This document shows positions 9,032 to 17,285 of a stretch of 54,803 nucleotides of DNA, one piece after another (the stretch's first letter is position 1; every line of letters starts with the position of its first letter). The notes under the pieces were generated by a model. The model was not told where the DNA came from and searched no databases. It saw only the letters and a program-made list of their open reading frames with translations. The DNA is taken from contig CATJOY010000068.1 in the NCBI GenBank assembly GCA_949741925.1, positions 1 to 54,803 on the forward strand, written 5' to 3'. This stretch comes from an uncultured Desulfovibrionaceae bacterium (GTDB lineage Bacteria > Desulfobacterota > Desulfovibrionia > Desulfovibrionales > Desulfovibrionaceae). The position numbers and the translations under genes were made by a program.

Positions 9032-9924
9032 TCCCCAGCATCGCTAGCTCTCACCTGCCCCGCCTCCTGACAGGCCTCATTCTTGCCGGTGTCCTGGTCG
9101 GGTGTCTTATCTATGGCGGCGTTGCCCTATTGAGCGCTCTCCTGATCATCTCTTTTATCGGACAACTGGAATTTTATTGCCTGTTCTGGCCGGGCCGTTC
9201 CAAACCCTTTTCCAAACTGCTGGGGCTCCTCTGCGGCAGCGGCATCATCTATACCGCCTTTCAAGCCGCCGGAAACGGAGATGCGGGGGGCCCCGTTTTT
9301 CAGGCCTGGTTAGTGGGCGTCACTCTGATTGCCGCGCTCTTTTTTCTCTTCCAGTACGGCGCCTATAATGATGTCTCCTTTGCCGAATTTGCTGTTTTGC
9401 CTCTAGGGGTTCTCTACATCCCCTTTATCCTTCAGGCGGCCTTCGGCCTGAGCCTGCCGGAACAGTTTCTGGTTGTCGGCGCTGCCGTGGCCTCGGATAC
9501 CGGCGGTTACTATGTGGGCAGCCTTTTCGGCAAACACAAGCTCTGGGTGCGAATCAGCCCCAAAAAAAGCTGGGAAGGCTCCTTGGGCGGCTTGTTATTT
9601 TGTATGCTGGTTACTATCATGATCGGTTTCCTCTATCTCAGCCCGGGCGTGGAAACCGACGGCCTGTTGCCCCCAGCTTCGGTTCTGGCCCGCTGGGCCC
9701 TGTTGAGCATTCTCCTGAACCTGGCCGCCCAATGCGGGGATTTTTTTGAATCTGCCCTCAAGCGATCGCGAAACGTCAAGGATTCCAGCGCCATTTTGCC
9801 GGGACACGGCGGTATCCTGGACCGTATCGACAGCATCCTCTTTACCGTGGCCGTCTACACCCTGGTAAAAGACAGCCTGCACACAGAAGCCCTGGCGCGC
9901 TTCCTCGGGTACATCGGCCTATGA
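9028..9924 (+). CDS. cdsA: Phosphatidate cytidylyltransferase (CDP-diacylglycerol synthase)
   Basis: 298 residues, inner-membrane enzyme that makes CDP-diacylglycerol from phosphatidate and CTP for phospholipid synthesis. Several membrane spans are visible from residue 8 on. The C-terminal signature is complete: SDTGGYYVGSLFGKHK, then SPKKSWEG, and finally KRSRNVKDSSAILPGHGG with DRIDS, which hold the metal-binding aspartates. The start at 9028 overlaps the uppS stop by four bases; a longer upstream frame lies wholly inside uppS and is rejected. Confidence 0.92.
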   Translation: MIPSIASSHLPRLLTGLILAGVLVGCLIYGGVALLSALLIISFIGQLEFYCLFWPGRSKPFSKLLGLLCGSGIIYTAFQAAGNGDAGGPVFQAWLVGVTLIAALFFLFQYGAYNDVSFAEFAVLPLGVLYIPFILQAAFGLSLPEQFLVVGAAVASDTGGYYVGSLFGKHKLWVRISPKKSWEGSLGGLLFCMLVTIMIGFLYLSPGVETDGLLPPASVLARWALLSILLNLAAQCGDFFESALKRSRNVKDSSAILPGHGGILDRIDSILFTVAVYTLVKDSLHTEALARFLGYIGL

Positions 9925-11123
9925 TTCGCTACATCTCCCTCTTGCCCGGCCAAAAAGCGGCCGCCCCCCTTCCGGTCTGGCCCCGCAGCGTGGCAATCAT
10001 GGGCTCCACCGGCTCTATCGGAGTCAACGCCCTGACCTTCATGAACAGCCAGAAAGAGCGCTTCCGGGTCGTCGCCCTGGCCGGAGCCCGCAACATCGAA
10101 CTCCTGGTCCGACAAGCTCTGCACTGGCGGCCTCCCTATCTCGGCGTTCTTGACGACGAGGGGCGCAAACGGTTGCGCGCAGCCCTGCCCGATTCCTATA
10201 GGCCGGAAATCCTTGTCGGTCCTGCAGGGTACGCCGCCCTGGCCTCGCTTCCGGAACCATCCATCGTGCTCTCGGCCCAAGTGGGAGCCGCCGGGCTTGC
10301 GGCCACGGCAGCGGCGGCCAAAGCCGGCAAAATTATTGCCCTGGCCAATAAGGAATCACTGGTGCTGGCCGGGGATATCCTCCGCGGTATCTGTGCCGCA
10401 AGCGGAGCTGTCATTCTGCCTGTGGATTCCGAACACAGCGCTCTATTTCAATGCCTTGAAGGGCAGACGCGGGGAGATGAGCCCCGCCGGATCATTCTTA
10501 CAGCCTCGGGCGGACCGTTTCGCGGTTGGGATCGCTCTTCCCTTGCCGCGGTCACTCCAGAAAAAGCCTTAGCCCACCCCAACTGGTCTATGGGGTCCAA
10601 AATCAGTATCGACTCCGCCACGATGATGAACAAAGGCCTGGAAATCATCGAGGCCCACCATCTCTACGGCCTCCCTGCAGAACAAATTTCTGTGCTGGTC
10701 CACCCCGAATCCGTCATTCACTCCTTGGTGGAATTTACCGATGGCTCCCTCCTGGCCCAGGCGGGCACGCCGGATATGCGCCTGGCCATTGCCTATGCCT
10801 TGTCCTGGCCGGAGCGCCTGGAGGCGGGCGTGGAGCGCTTAGATCTCGCCGCTCTAGGCAGCTTGACCTTTGAAAAAGCTGATGTATTTCTATTTCCCTG
10901 TCTGGGGCTTGCCGTGGAGGCCCTCAAAAACGGCAATGGCCTCCCGGTGGTATTGAACGCCGCCAACGAGATCGCCGTGGCCCGCTTTCTGAACCGGGAG
11001 ATAGCCTTCATTGATATTGCCGGTTTGGTCGAACGGGCTATGCAAGCGCATACGGGCCGTGCCCCGGCAACCTTGGAAGAAGTTTTTGCCTTGGATGCGG
11101 AAACCCGGCGGCGCTTATCCTGA
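9921..11123 (+). CDS. dxr: 1-deoxy-D-xylulose 5-phosphate reductoisomerase
   Basis: 400 residues. Converts DXP to methylerythritol phosphate with NADPH in the MEP isoprenoid pathway. The NADPH loop GSTGSIG is at 28-34, ALANKESLV near 140-148, and metal ligands D169 and E171 occur in PVDSEHSALFQ, with a third glutamate in MNKGLEIIEAHHL. Compared with typical members the N-terminus is about 20 residues longer before the dinucleotide fold. ATGA overlap with cdsA indicates coupled translation. Placing dxr beside uppS joins precursor supply to polyprenol synthesis. Confidence 0.95.
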   Translation: MIRYISLLPGQKAAAPLPVWPRSVAIMGSTGSIGVNALTFMNSQKERFRVVALAGARNIELLVRQALHWRPPYLGVLDDEGRKRLRAALPDSYRPEILVGPAGYAALASLPEPSIVLSAQVGAAGLAATAAAAKAGKIIALANKESLVLAGDILRGICAASGAVILPVDSEHSALFQCLEGQTRGDEPRRIILTASGGPFRGWDRSSLAAVTPEKALAHPNWSMGSKISIDSATMMNKGLEIIEAHHLYGLPAEQISVLVHPESVIHSLVEFTDGSLLAQAGTPDMRLAIAYALSWPERLEAGVERLDLAALGSLTFEKADVFLFPCLGLAVEALKNGNGLPVVLNAANEIAVARFLNREIAFIDIAGLVERAMQAHTGRAPATLEEVFALDAETRRRLS

Positions 11124-11257
11124 GCCCGGGAACAGATCTCCGGCCCGGGGATAGGAGCGCGGGGTACACAGCCGCTCTCGCCGGGAAGGCGGAAAAACCA
11201 CCGTTTCGCTGCCACCTTCGGGAGCATCGCAAAATCTAACTGCTCTAGGATACGCAT

Positions 11258-12358
11258 ATGCCTGCTTTTTCTTTTGACTCTCTTTTCGGCATCCTTGCCG
11301 TAGTCCTGGTTTTTGGCGGCCTGATTTTTATTCACGAACTGGGGCACTTTCTGGCCGCCAAAGCCTTTAAGGTGGGCGTAAAAACCTTTTCTCTGGGATT
11401 CGGTCCCAAACTCTGGGGCGTTACCAGAAACAACACCCTCTACCAGGTGGCGGCCTTTCCCCTTGGCGGCTATGTTTCCATGGTCGGCGAAGCCGATCCC
11501 GAGGATATACCCGCTCCTTTTTCCCTGAAGGATAGCTTTGCCTGCCGGGCCGCCTGGCAACGCCTGATTATTGTCGCCGCCGGGCCTGTATTCAACCTTG
11601 TACTGGCCTGGCTGATCTACTGGGGGCTCTTTGCCTCCCTGGGCCAGACCTATCTTTTGCCGCAAGTCGGCTCCATCGCCGAAGATTCCCCGGCTGCCCA
11701 AGTTCTTCAGGTTGATGACGCTATTCTCGCGGCAAACGGCCGGGATATCCAGCGTTGGGATGAACTCGTGGCCATGGTCTCGGAAAGCGAGGGCCGCGCT
11801 CTGGAGTTAACGGTACGGCGGAACGGGCTCATCCATACGTTCACTATCACCCCTGCGCCGTTCGTACGCAAAAGTATCTTTGGCGAAGAGAAAACCTCCT
11901 GGGCCATCGGCATCCGCCCCAATCCGGAACAAATCGGCCACCACGCCTTCGGCTTTTTTGCCTCAGCCGGAGAATCCTTGCGCCATACCTGGTTCATGGC
12001 TTCGCTCTTGGGGGAAAGCATCGTTAAGCTGTTTGAACGGGTCGTGCCGCTGGAGACGGTCAGCGGTCCGATCCGCATTGTGGCCGAAATCCATAAACAA
12101 GCCACCAGCACGGGGTTGACGGGCGTCCTTTTCCTCGCCGCGTTTATCAGCCTTAACCTGGGCCTGCTGAACCTCTTGCCCATCCCGGTGCTGGATGGCG
12201 GGCATATCTTTTTCCTGCTTGTCGAGACCATCCGGGGTAAGCCCATGCCTGAAAAATTTCAGGAATACAGCGCCCGGGTGGGCATTGCCCTGTTGCTTTG
12301 CCTGATGGTCTTCGCCACATACAACGATATAGCCCAGTGGGTGACCATAGGCTTATGA
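11258..12358 (+). CDS. rseP: Site-2 intramembrane metalloprotease RseP
   Basis: 366 residues. Zinc protease that cuts membrane substrates such as anti-sigma factors and signal peptide remnants. The first membrane span contains HELGH (26-30) with catalytic E27; the C-terminal NLLPIPVLDGG carries the third zinc ligand in LDG (312-314). One PDZ domain lies between, about 130-200 (E. coli RseP has two). The gap of 134 bases after dxr is the largest in the operon. AGGA precedes the ATG. The final stop overlaps the tsaB start. Confidence 0.93.
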   Translation: MPAFSFDSLFGILAVVLVFGGLIFIHELGHFLAAKAFKVGVKTFSLGFGPKLWGVTRNNTLYQVAAFPLGGYVSMVGEADPEDIPAPFSLKDSFACRAAWQRLIIVAAGPVFNLVLAWLIYWGLFASLGQTYLLPQVGSIAEDSPAAQVLQVDDAILAANGRDIQRWDELVAMVSESEGRALELTVRRNGLIHTFTITPAPFVRKSIFGEEKTSWAIGIRPNPEQIGHHAFGFFASAGESLRHTWFMASLLGESIVKLFERVVPLETVSGPIRIVAEIHKQATSTGLTGVLFLAAFISLNLGLLNLLPIPVLDGGHIFFLLVETIRGKPMPEKFQEYSARVGIALLLCLMVFATYNDIAQWVTIGL

Positions 12359-13224
12359 AGACCGCTTCTTTTGCTGCTCCGGAAACTGCCCGTGACCTGA
12401 CCCTCGTCTTGAACGCCGCGGAATCGCGTCTGCAAATAGTCGTTGGCGACGCCGAAAATTCGTTGCTTTTTTCCCAAGAATGGCACGCTCCGTCGCGCGG
12501 CGTTGAACTGCTCATGCCGGCCCTGCAGAGCGCCTTTGCCCTTTATGGACTGACGTCCTCCCGTATCCGGCGCATCGCCTGCGTGCGCGGGCCTGGCTCT
12601 TTTACCGGGCTGCGCCTGGTCCTGGCCTCGGCTTCGGGCCTGGCCAGAAGCACCGGGGCCCGGCTGGCCGGGCTGGAATACTTGCCCCTGCTCGGCCTGA
12701 ATGCCCGCCCCCTGCTTGAACTTGTCGGAGAACACGGTACCCCCTTATGGGTTCTGACCCACGCCAGACGCAACCTGGTCCACGCCCAGGCTTTTCGGCT
12801 CCGGGCTGAAAGCCCTTACGGCCTGGCTCCGCTGACGGATATCCTGGTTCTGCCTGTTGAGGATGATGATCCAGGCCTCACTCTGGCGGCCTCCATGGCG
12901 GCCCTCACTCCGGCCGGGGGCTACCGAGCCTTTGTTCTGGGCAGCGGTTTTTACCGTAACCGAGAGGCCGCCGTTACCACAGCGCTGGCCAAAGGCTTGG
13001 AACTGCTCCCTCTGCCGGAATCCTGCGGGCATCCGGTCCCTGCAACGCTCTTGCAGGCTGCGGCCGATGCGGAGTACAGCAACGTAGATATTCCTCCGCT
13101 CTACGCCCGTCCCTGTGATGCTGAAGAGAATCTGGAAAGCATCGCCGGCAAGCTCGGGTTGGACCCTCTGAAAGCGCGGCAGAAACTCCAAAAGCTGACC
13201 TCGGGCCTGCCGGAGAGGTTATAG
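12355..13224 (+). CDS. tsaB: tRNA N6-threonylcarbamoyladenosine protein TsaB
   Basis: 289 residues, ASKHA fold partner of TsaD, needed for t6A37 modification of ANN-decoding tRNAs. The segment VRGPGSFTGLRLVLASASGL (about 79-98) is the family hallmark, with LNAAESRLQIVVG near the N-terminus matching the first nucleotide-fold strand. Length is longer than the E. coli protein (231 residues), the extra residues being in the C-terminal half. The start overlaps the rseP stop (ATGA). It closes the five-gene envelope operon. Confidence 0.88.
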   Translation: MKTASFAAPETARDLTLVLNAAESRLQIVVGDAENSLLFSQEWHAPSRGVELLMPALQSAFALYGLTSSRIRRIACVRGPGSFTGLRLVLASASGLARSTGARLAGLEYLPLLGLNARPLLELVGEHGTPLWVLTHARRNLVHAQAFRLRAESPYGLAPLTDILVLPVEDDDPGLTLAASMAALTPAGGYRAFVLGSGFYRNREAAVTTALAKGLELLPLPESCGHPVPATLLQAAADAEYSNVDIPPLYARPCDAEENLESIAGKLGLDPLKARQKLQKLTSGLPERL

Positions 13225-13659
13225 CCCCCTGGGGGCCTTATTGTATGTCTCCCAGCAGCCGGGGCTTTGCCCCGCCCCCCGCCGGGAGGAATCCTTCTCC
13301 CGCCCTCAAAAGGGGGAACACATCCTTTTTCACGCGGTGCGAGGAGGAGAGCAGTATAGGTTGACAATCCCCGCTTAGCGCCGGGTGCATACAGTATAAA
13401 ACTTCCCTCCAAGAATTTATTCGCCTCCTTCCGCAGCCTTGGGGAAAACCAGATTGACTCATGCTTTTCCCTATCCTCCGGCTCCGCCGCCACTGTTTCC
13501 GTAGCAGAAGCACGGCAAAGGGGGATTTACAAGCTGTCTTGCGGAGGCGCAGGTCCGAGCAGGAACTCAATACGCCGCAAAACAACGTCCCGGCAGGCAA
13601 GCCCGCCGGGACGAGAAAAATCGCTGAAGTTCAGAACTCCGGCCCTTTGCAAACGCTTT
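13225..13659. other. 435-base convergent intergenic region with palindromes
   Basis: It lies between tsaB and the racemase gene, whose ends face each other. GCCCCCTGGGGGC near 13223-13238 follows the tsaB stop and may help termination. AGCAGCCGGGGCTTTGCCCC near 13253-13272 resembles a longer hairpin at 40753-40779. No protein-like frame was found. Confidence 0.4.
13586..13613 (-). terminator. Intrinsic terminator of the racemase gene
   Basis: CGTCCCGGC (13586-13594) pairs perfectly with GCCGGGACG (13605-13613). Read on the minus strand the hairpin is followed by TTGTTTTG, 47 bases past the gene stop. An A run on the other side would also give T residues to a plus-strand transcript, so it may work both ways. 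Confidence 0.6.
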
Positions 13660-14376
13660 TTACCCCAGGCTGTCCGGCGAAATCTTTCCTCGGGCCACGT
13701 CCACGGCCTCCTGCGCCAGAGCCAAGGTAGAATCAATAACCGGCACGGAAATATCGCCGTCAAAGACCACCAGAGGGAACTCGGTACAGCCGAGAATTAT
13801 CCCCTGAGCGCCCTGGTCAGCCATACGCTGGGCAATAGCAGCGGAGCCCTTGCGCACGTCTTCGCTCAAATTGCCTTTTTTGACCTCGCGGATCAGGCGC
13901 ATAGCTTCGTCCTGCTCTGCCTTGTCGGGTGAGAGAACCTCGATGCCCCGGGCTTCATAGGCCTTATGGTAAATCCCTGTAGTATACATGACTGAACTAC
14001 CGAGAAGCCCCACCTTCTTAAGGCCCGGAATCTTCTTCATGGCATAGCGGCAGGAGGCGCGCATAATGTGCAGCACCGGTATCTTGACCGCTGCCTGCAC
14101 CTTCTCATGCCAAAGATGCGCTGCATTGCAGGGAATAATGATCAATCCGCAGCCGTCTTCCTCCAGCAACCTGGCGGACGAAGTCAGAGCCTTCTCAGGG
14201 TCTTCGGTGCCTTCGAGACGAGCCTTGTTGCGGTCGGGAATTTTGCTGTTGCAATCGACGATGATGCGCAGGTGATCTTGGTCCGTCAAGGCCGGGTCGC
14301 ACTTGAGCACTTTGGCGAACAGGTCAACGGTTGCCTCCGGGCCCATGCCGCCCAATATGCCGACTATCTTTTCCAT
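13660..14376 (-). CDS. Aspartate/glutamate racemase family protein
   Basis: 238 residues, cofactor-independent racemase family. GILGGMGPEAT at 7-16 is the family signature, and the two catalytic cysteines are present as C83 in IPCNAAH and C197 in LGCTEF. Length matches the family (about 230-240). The start at 14376 has AGGAG nine bases upstream. It is the last gene of the minus-strand island containing two methylaspartate ammonia-lyases, a dicarboxylate/amino-acid symporter and citrate-lyase genes, so conversion of a D-acidic amino acid for the pathway is likely. Substrate (Asp, Glu or a methyl analogue) is not decided by sequence. Confidence 0.85.
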   Translation of the reverse strand: MEKIVGILGGMGPEATVDLFAKVLKCDPALTDQDHLRIIVDCNSKIPDRNKARLEGTEDPEKALTSSARLLEEDGCGLIIIPCNAAHLWHEKVQAAVKIPVLHIMRASCRYAMKKIPGLKKVGLLGSSVMYTTGIYHKAYEARGIEVLSPDKAEQDEAMRLIREVKKGNLSEDVRKGSAAIAQRMADQGAQGIILGCTEFPLVVFDGDISVPVIDSTLALAQEAVDVARGKISPDSLG

Positions 14377-14418
14377 AATGGTTCTCCTGATTGATCCCTG
14401 AGCAGGCTCAGAGCCCCA

Positions 14419-14454
14419 CAGGCTCACGGCACAAAGAATTTTACCGTGAGCCTG
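14419..14454 (-). terminator. Hairpin downstream of the methylaspartate ammonia-lyase pair
   Basis: CAGGCTCACGG (14419-14429) pairs perfectly with CCGTGAGCCTG (14444-14454) around a 14-base A/T-rich loop. It lies between the first lyase gene's stop and the racemase start, so it may terminate or stabilise the upstream message. No T run follows on the minus strand, hence attenuator or processing signal is equally possible. Confidence 0.45.
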
Positions 14455-14552
14455 CGGAAGCCTTATCGCGTTACGCCATTCTGCCGATTTCGCATGCTAT
14501 GCTACCGGCTCCCCTCACCGCGGCCATTCGGTCCCGGGGAGGAAGGGACCAC

Positions 14553-15800
14553 TCAAGCCCTTTTCCTACCCGCAAGGGCTATAATGCGCTCCATTTCATT
14601 GTAGGTGATGGTGTAGCCTTCATCCACCCCCATGCCCGGCTTGCAGAGCATTTGGTCCGCGCCTGTGGCCAAGGCCAGATGGACGCAAACTTGGGCCGTG
14701 CGGTCGGTCTCGTTGCAGCTACCGCCTTGGTACGCGCCGATGCCCACCTTTTTGCAGTAAAGCACGGATTCGACGATGTTGTTGATGCCACCGAGATCCG
14801 GGGATTTAATCTGGATCATGTGCCCGGCTTTGTTGTCGGCAAAGTATTTAATATCCTCGTAGGTGTTGCACCATTCATCAGCCACCAGCTCAACAGCGAT
14901 GCCCCGGCGATCCACTTCCTCGCGCAGGCTCTTCAGGGCGATCATCTGCTTTTCGCGGTCTTCCACATCCATGGGACCTTCAATGCGCAGTTTGAAAGGA
15001 GCCATAATCTTGACCAAACTTTCGATATAGGTCGCCTGGGCTTCATAGTTATCGTTGCCGAAGGCCGCGCCGATGGTGCCGTAAACATCGATGTGGATGA
15101 TCGGCGCATAGGATTCAGAGGGGCGCAGCTCAAGAATGCGGTTTTTCATCCACCGGCAGTATTCCTGGAGAATTTCCCCATTCTTGCCGAGCTTGGTCTC
15201 AACGTGATTGATCAGCGCGTGGGGCATGGCGGATGCGCCCTTGACAATCATCTTATCCACGTTGTTGTAACGATCATCGCCGGATTGGCAGAAAATGGGA
15301 ATTTCCTTGAAGACGCCGGAGGTGTGGTATTCTTCGGCAATGATCTCGGCCATCAGCTTTTTGTTGCTCTTAGCGGCTGCATCAAGAATGGCCTGGGTCA
15401 CGCCGTAACGAATGGCCGTGTGCAGGCGCTTACCGTTCACTTCCATATGGTCGATTTTCTCGGCCAGCGGACGGAAGGCGTTTACCTCCGCACCGGTGAG
15501 AACCGGGGCGATGTGCTCCATGATAAAAGGAATGAAATCCTCGGAAAGGAAGAGCGGGTCACGGCCGCCCGCACCACTGTACTGCACAGCCGCGCAGTCG
15601 CCCCAAGCAATCTGCCCATCCTCGAGCACTAGCATAACGGATATAGCTTCCCCGGCCTGGCGGATAGCTGAAAATCCGGGGGTAACGGGTTTGCCGATAT
15701 AGGCCATGCCGTCATGGTCTGCGCCCTGTTTAATGGCCCGCTGGTCGTCGAAATAAAAACCCGTGCGCCCCGGGGCGCAGAGAACTTTGGTGATTTTCAT
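14553..15800 (-). CDS. mal: Methylaspartate ammonia-lyase, copy A
   Basis: 415 residues, enolase-superfamily lyase that removes ammonia from threo-3-methylaspartate to give mesaconate. Known catalytic residues are all found: H194 in AMPHALIN, metal ligands D238 (HIDVYG), E274 (RIEGP) and D308 (VADEWCN), and the base K332 in QIKSPDLGG. Length equals the Clostridium tetanomorphum enzyme (413). The start at 15800 is preceded by GAGGGGG. It follows copy B by 14 bases, so the two paralogues are co-transcribed. Glutamate mutase, the usual supplier of methylaspartate, is not in the window. Confidence 0.92.
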   Translation of the reverse strand: MKITKVLCAPGRTGFYFDDQRAIKQGADHDGMAYIGKPVTPGFSAIRQAGEAISVMLVLEDGQIAWGDCAAVQYSGAGGRDPLFLSEDFIPFIMEHIAPVLTGAEVNAFRPLAEKIDHMEVNGKRLHTAIRYGVTQAILDAAAKSNKKLMAEIIAEEYHTSGVFKEIPIFCQSGDDRYNNVDKMIVKGASAMPHALINHVETKLGKNGEILQEYCRWMKNRILELRPSESYAPIIHIDVYGTIGAAFGNDNYEAQATYIESLVKIMAPFKLRIEGPMDVEDREKQMIALKSLREEVDRRGIAVELVADEWCNTYEDIKYFADNKAGHMIQIKSPDLGGINNIVESVLYCKKVGIGAYQGGSCNETDRTAQVCVHLALATGADQMLCKPGMGVDEGYTITYNEMERIIALAGRKRA

Positions 15801-15814
15801 GACGGTTTCCCCCT

Positions 15815-17056
15815 CTATTTGAGGATTTGCAGAATGCGCTGCATTTCGTTGTACAGGATCATGAAGCCCTCATCCACAGCCATGCCGGGCTTGGCAATGG
15901 TCTGAATGGGGTTGGTGGCCATGGCCACATGCGCGGCCATGCGCCCGGAGATCTCGGTTTCCGTGCAGCTGCCGCCGAGAAATGCGCCAAAGCCGTTGGC
16001 GTTGCAATAGAGCACCGCTTCAATGGCGTTGTTGATGCCCCCGAGGTCCGGCGTCTTGATATGGATAACGTTGCCGGCTCCGGCCTGTACAAAGGCCTTG
16101 ATGTCGTCCAACGTATTGCACCATTCATCGGCCACGATATCCACATTGATGTTTTTGGCCCGCAGTTCCTGCATCAGCGCGGCAAAATGCTTAATGGTGG
16201 CTTCGCGGCTGCCGCCGTCAATGGGAAACTCTATCCGCAGCCCCATACCCTTGGCGGCTTCCTTAATCTTGGCCAGGTAGTCGGCGATGCCGGCGTAGTT
16301 ATCCTCGCCAAAAGCAAGGCCCAAGGTGCCGTAAACATCAAAATGCAGAGTGGGCTTATAGCCGGGATTGGTGTTCAGGGTATCGATGCGCTTAACAATC
16401 CAGGAGACGAACTCCAAAAGCTTTTCTCCGCGCTCGCCCAGCTTATCGCGCACGTTGTTGATGAGGCCATGGGGCAGTACATCCACACCCTTGAGGATCA
16501 TTTTATCCACGTTCATATGGCGGTCATCGCCGGATTGAGCGTAGATCGGAATAAGCTTTTTAGAAACAGTGGTGCCGTATTCGGCGGCAATGACTTCGGC
16601 CATGGTCTTATGCTGGGCTAGGGCCACGGCATCCAACAGAGCCCCGGTCACGCCGTAGCGCAACGCGGTATGCATAGGTTTACCGGTTTCGGGGTCTGGC
16701 AGGGCATCAAATTCCGCAGCCAGTTCGCGGAAATTCTTCATTTCCCGGCCTACCAACTTGGGAGCTACATATTTCTTAAGGAAGGGGATGTAGCGTTCGG
16801 CGCTGAGCAGCGGGTCACGGCCGCCGGAACCGGAGTACTGCACGGCCACGCAATCGCCCACGGCAATCTGGCCGTCTTCAAGCACCAGCATAACGGATAT
16901 GGATTCGCTAGCTTGGCGCACCGAAGCAAATCCCGGGGTTTCCGGTTTGCCTTTGTACATGGCGCCATCGGATTCGGCGCCGTGGCGGATGGCCATCTGG
17001 TCGTCGTAAAAAAATCCGCCTTTGCCCTTTGAGCAAATAACATCAATGACTTTCAT
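15815..17056 (-). CDS. mal: Methylaspartate ammonia-lyase, copy B
   Basis: 413 residues, paralogue of the next gene. Catalytic set intact: H196 (LPHGLIN), D240 (HFDVYG), E276, D310 (VADEWCN) and K334 (HIKTPDLGG). The glutamate lies in IEFPID rather than the usual IEGP, a change beside a metal ligand that might alter substrate range. The start at 17056 is chosen because AAGGA precedes it; a 14-codon upstream extension has no ribosome site. The two copies are clearly diverged along their whole length, so this is not a recent duplication. A division of labour between substrates is inferred. Confidence 0.9.
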   Translation of the reverse strand: MKVIDVICSKGKGGFFYDDQMAIRHGAESDGAMYKGKPETPGFASVRQASESISVMLVLEDGQIAVGDCVAVQYSGSGGRDPLLSAERYIPFLKKYVAPKLVGREMKNFRELAAEFDALPDPETGKPMHTALRYGVTGALLDAVALAQHKTMAEVIAAEYGTTVSKKLIPIYAQSGDDRHMNVDKMILKGVDVLPHGLINNVRDKLGERGEKLLEFVSWIVKRIDTLNTNPGYKPTLHFDVYGTLGLAFGEDNYAGIADYLAKIKEAAKGMGLRIEFPIDGGSREATIKHFAALMQELRAKNINVDIVADEWCNTLDDIKAFVQAGAGNVIHIKTPDLGGINNAIEAVLYCNANGFGAFLGGSCTETEISGRMAAHVAMATNPIQTIAKPGMAVDEGFMILYNEMQRILQILK

Positions 17057-17246
17057 GCCAAGGTCCTTTCCCTGAATACTCCAGGGGCGATGCTGCAATA
17101 CGGAATGAGTTCAGGATCGGCCGCAAGACCGCGGCGTAGGAGCGGGGGGGTGATGTTTCCGGCCGGGAGAAAAAAGCCGGGGATCAATGGTAGCGGCTGG
17201 AGCGACTCTTCCGCGAGCATAATTGATGGTTGGCGTTAAGACCGGC

Positions 17247-17269
17247 CGGGGCCGGATTTTCCGGCCCCG
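17247..17269 (-). terminator. Hairpin after the DAACS symporter gene
   Basis: CGGGGCCGG (17247-17255) pairs with CCGGCCCCG (17261-17269) around ATTTT, 17 bases past the symporter stop. The flanking T run on the minus strand is poor (GGTCTTAAC), so it may be a partial terminator that separates symporter and lyase expression. Confidence 0.5.
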
Positions 17270-17285
17270 TGCAGGTGTTTTCCTG

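Noticed and set aside
10793..11701. 302-codon minus-strand open frame
   Set aside because: Antisense to dxr and rseP; no motif and no ribosome site.
14391..15632. 413-codon plus-strand open frame
   Set aside because: Antisense to methylaspartate ammonia-lyase copy A, whose catalytic residues are all in place on the minus strand.
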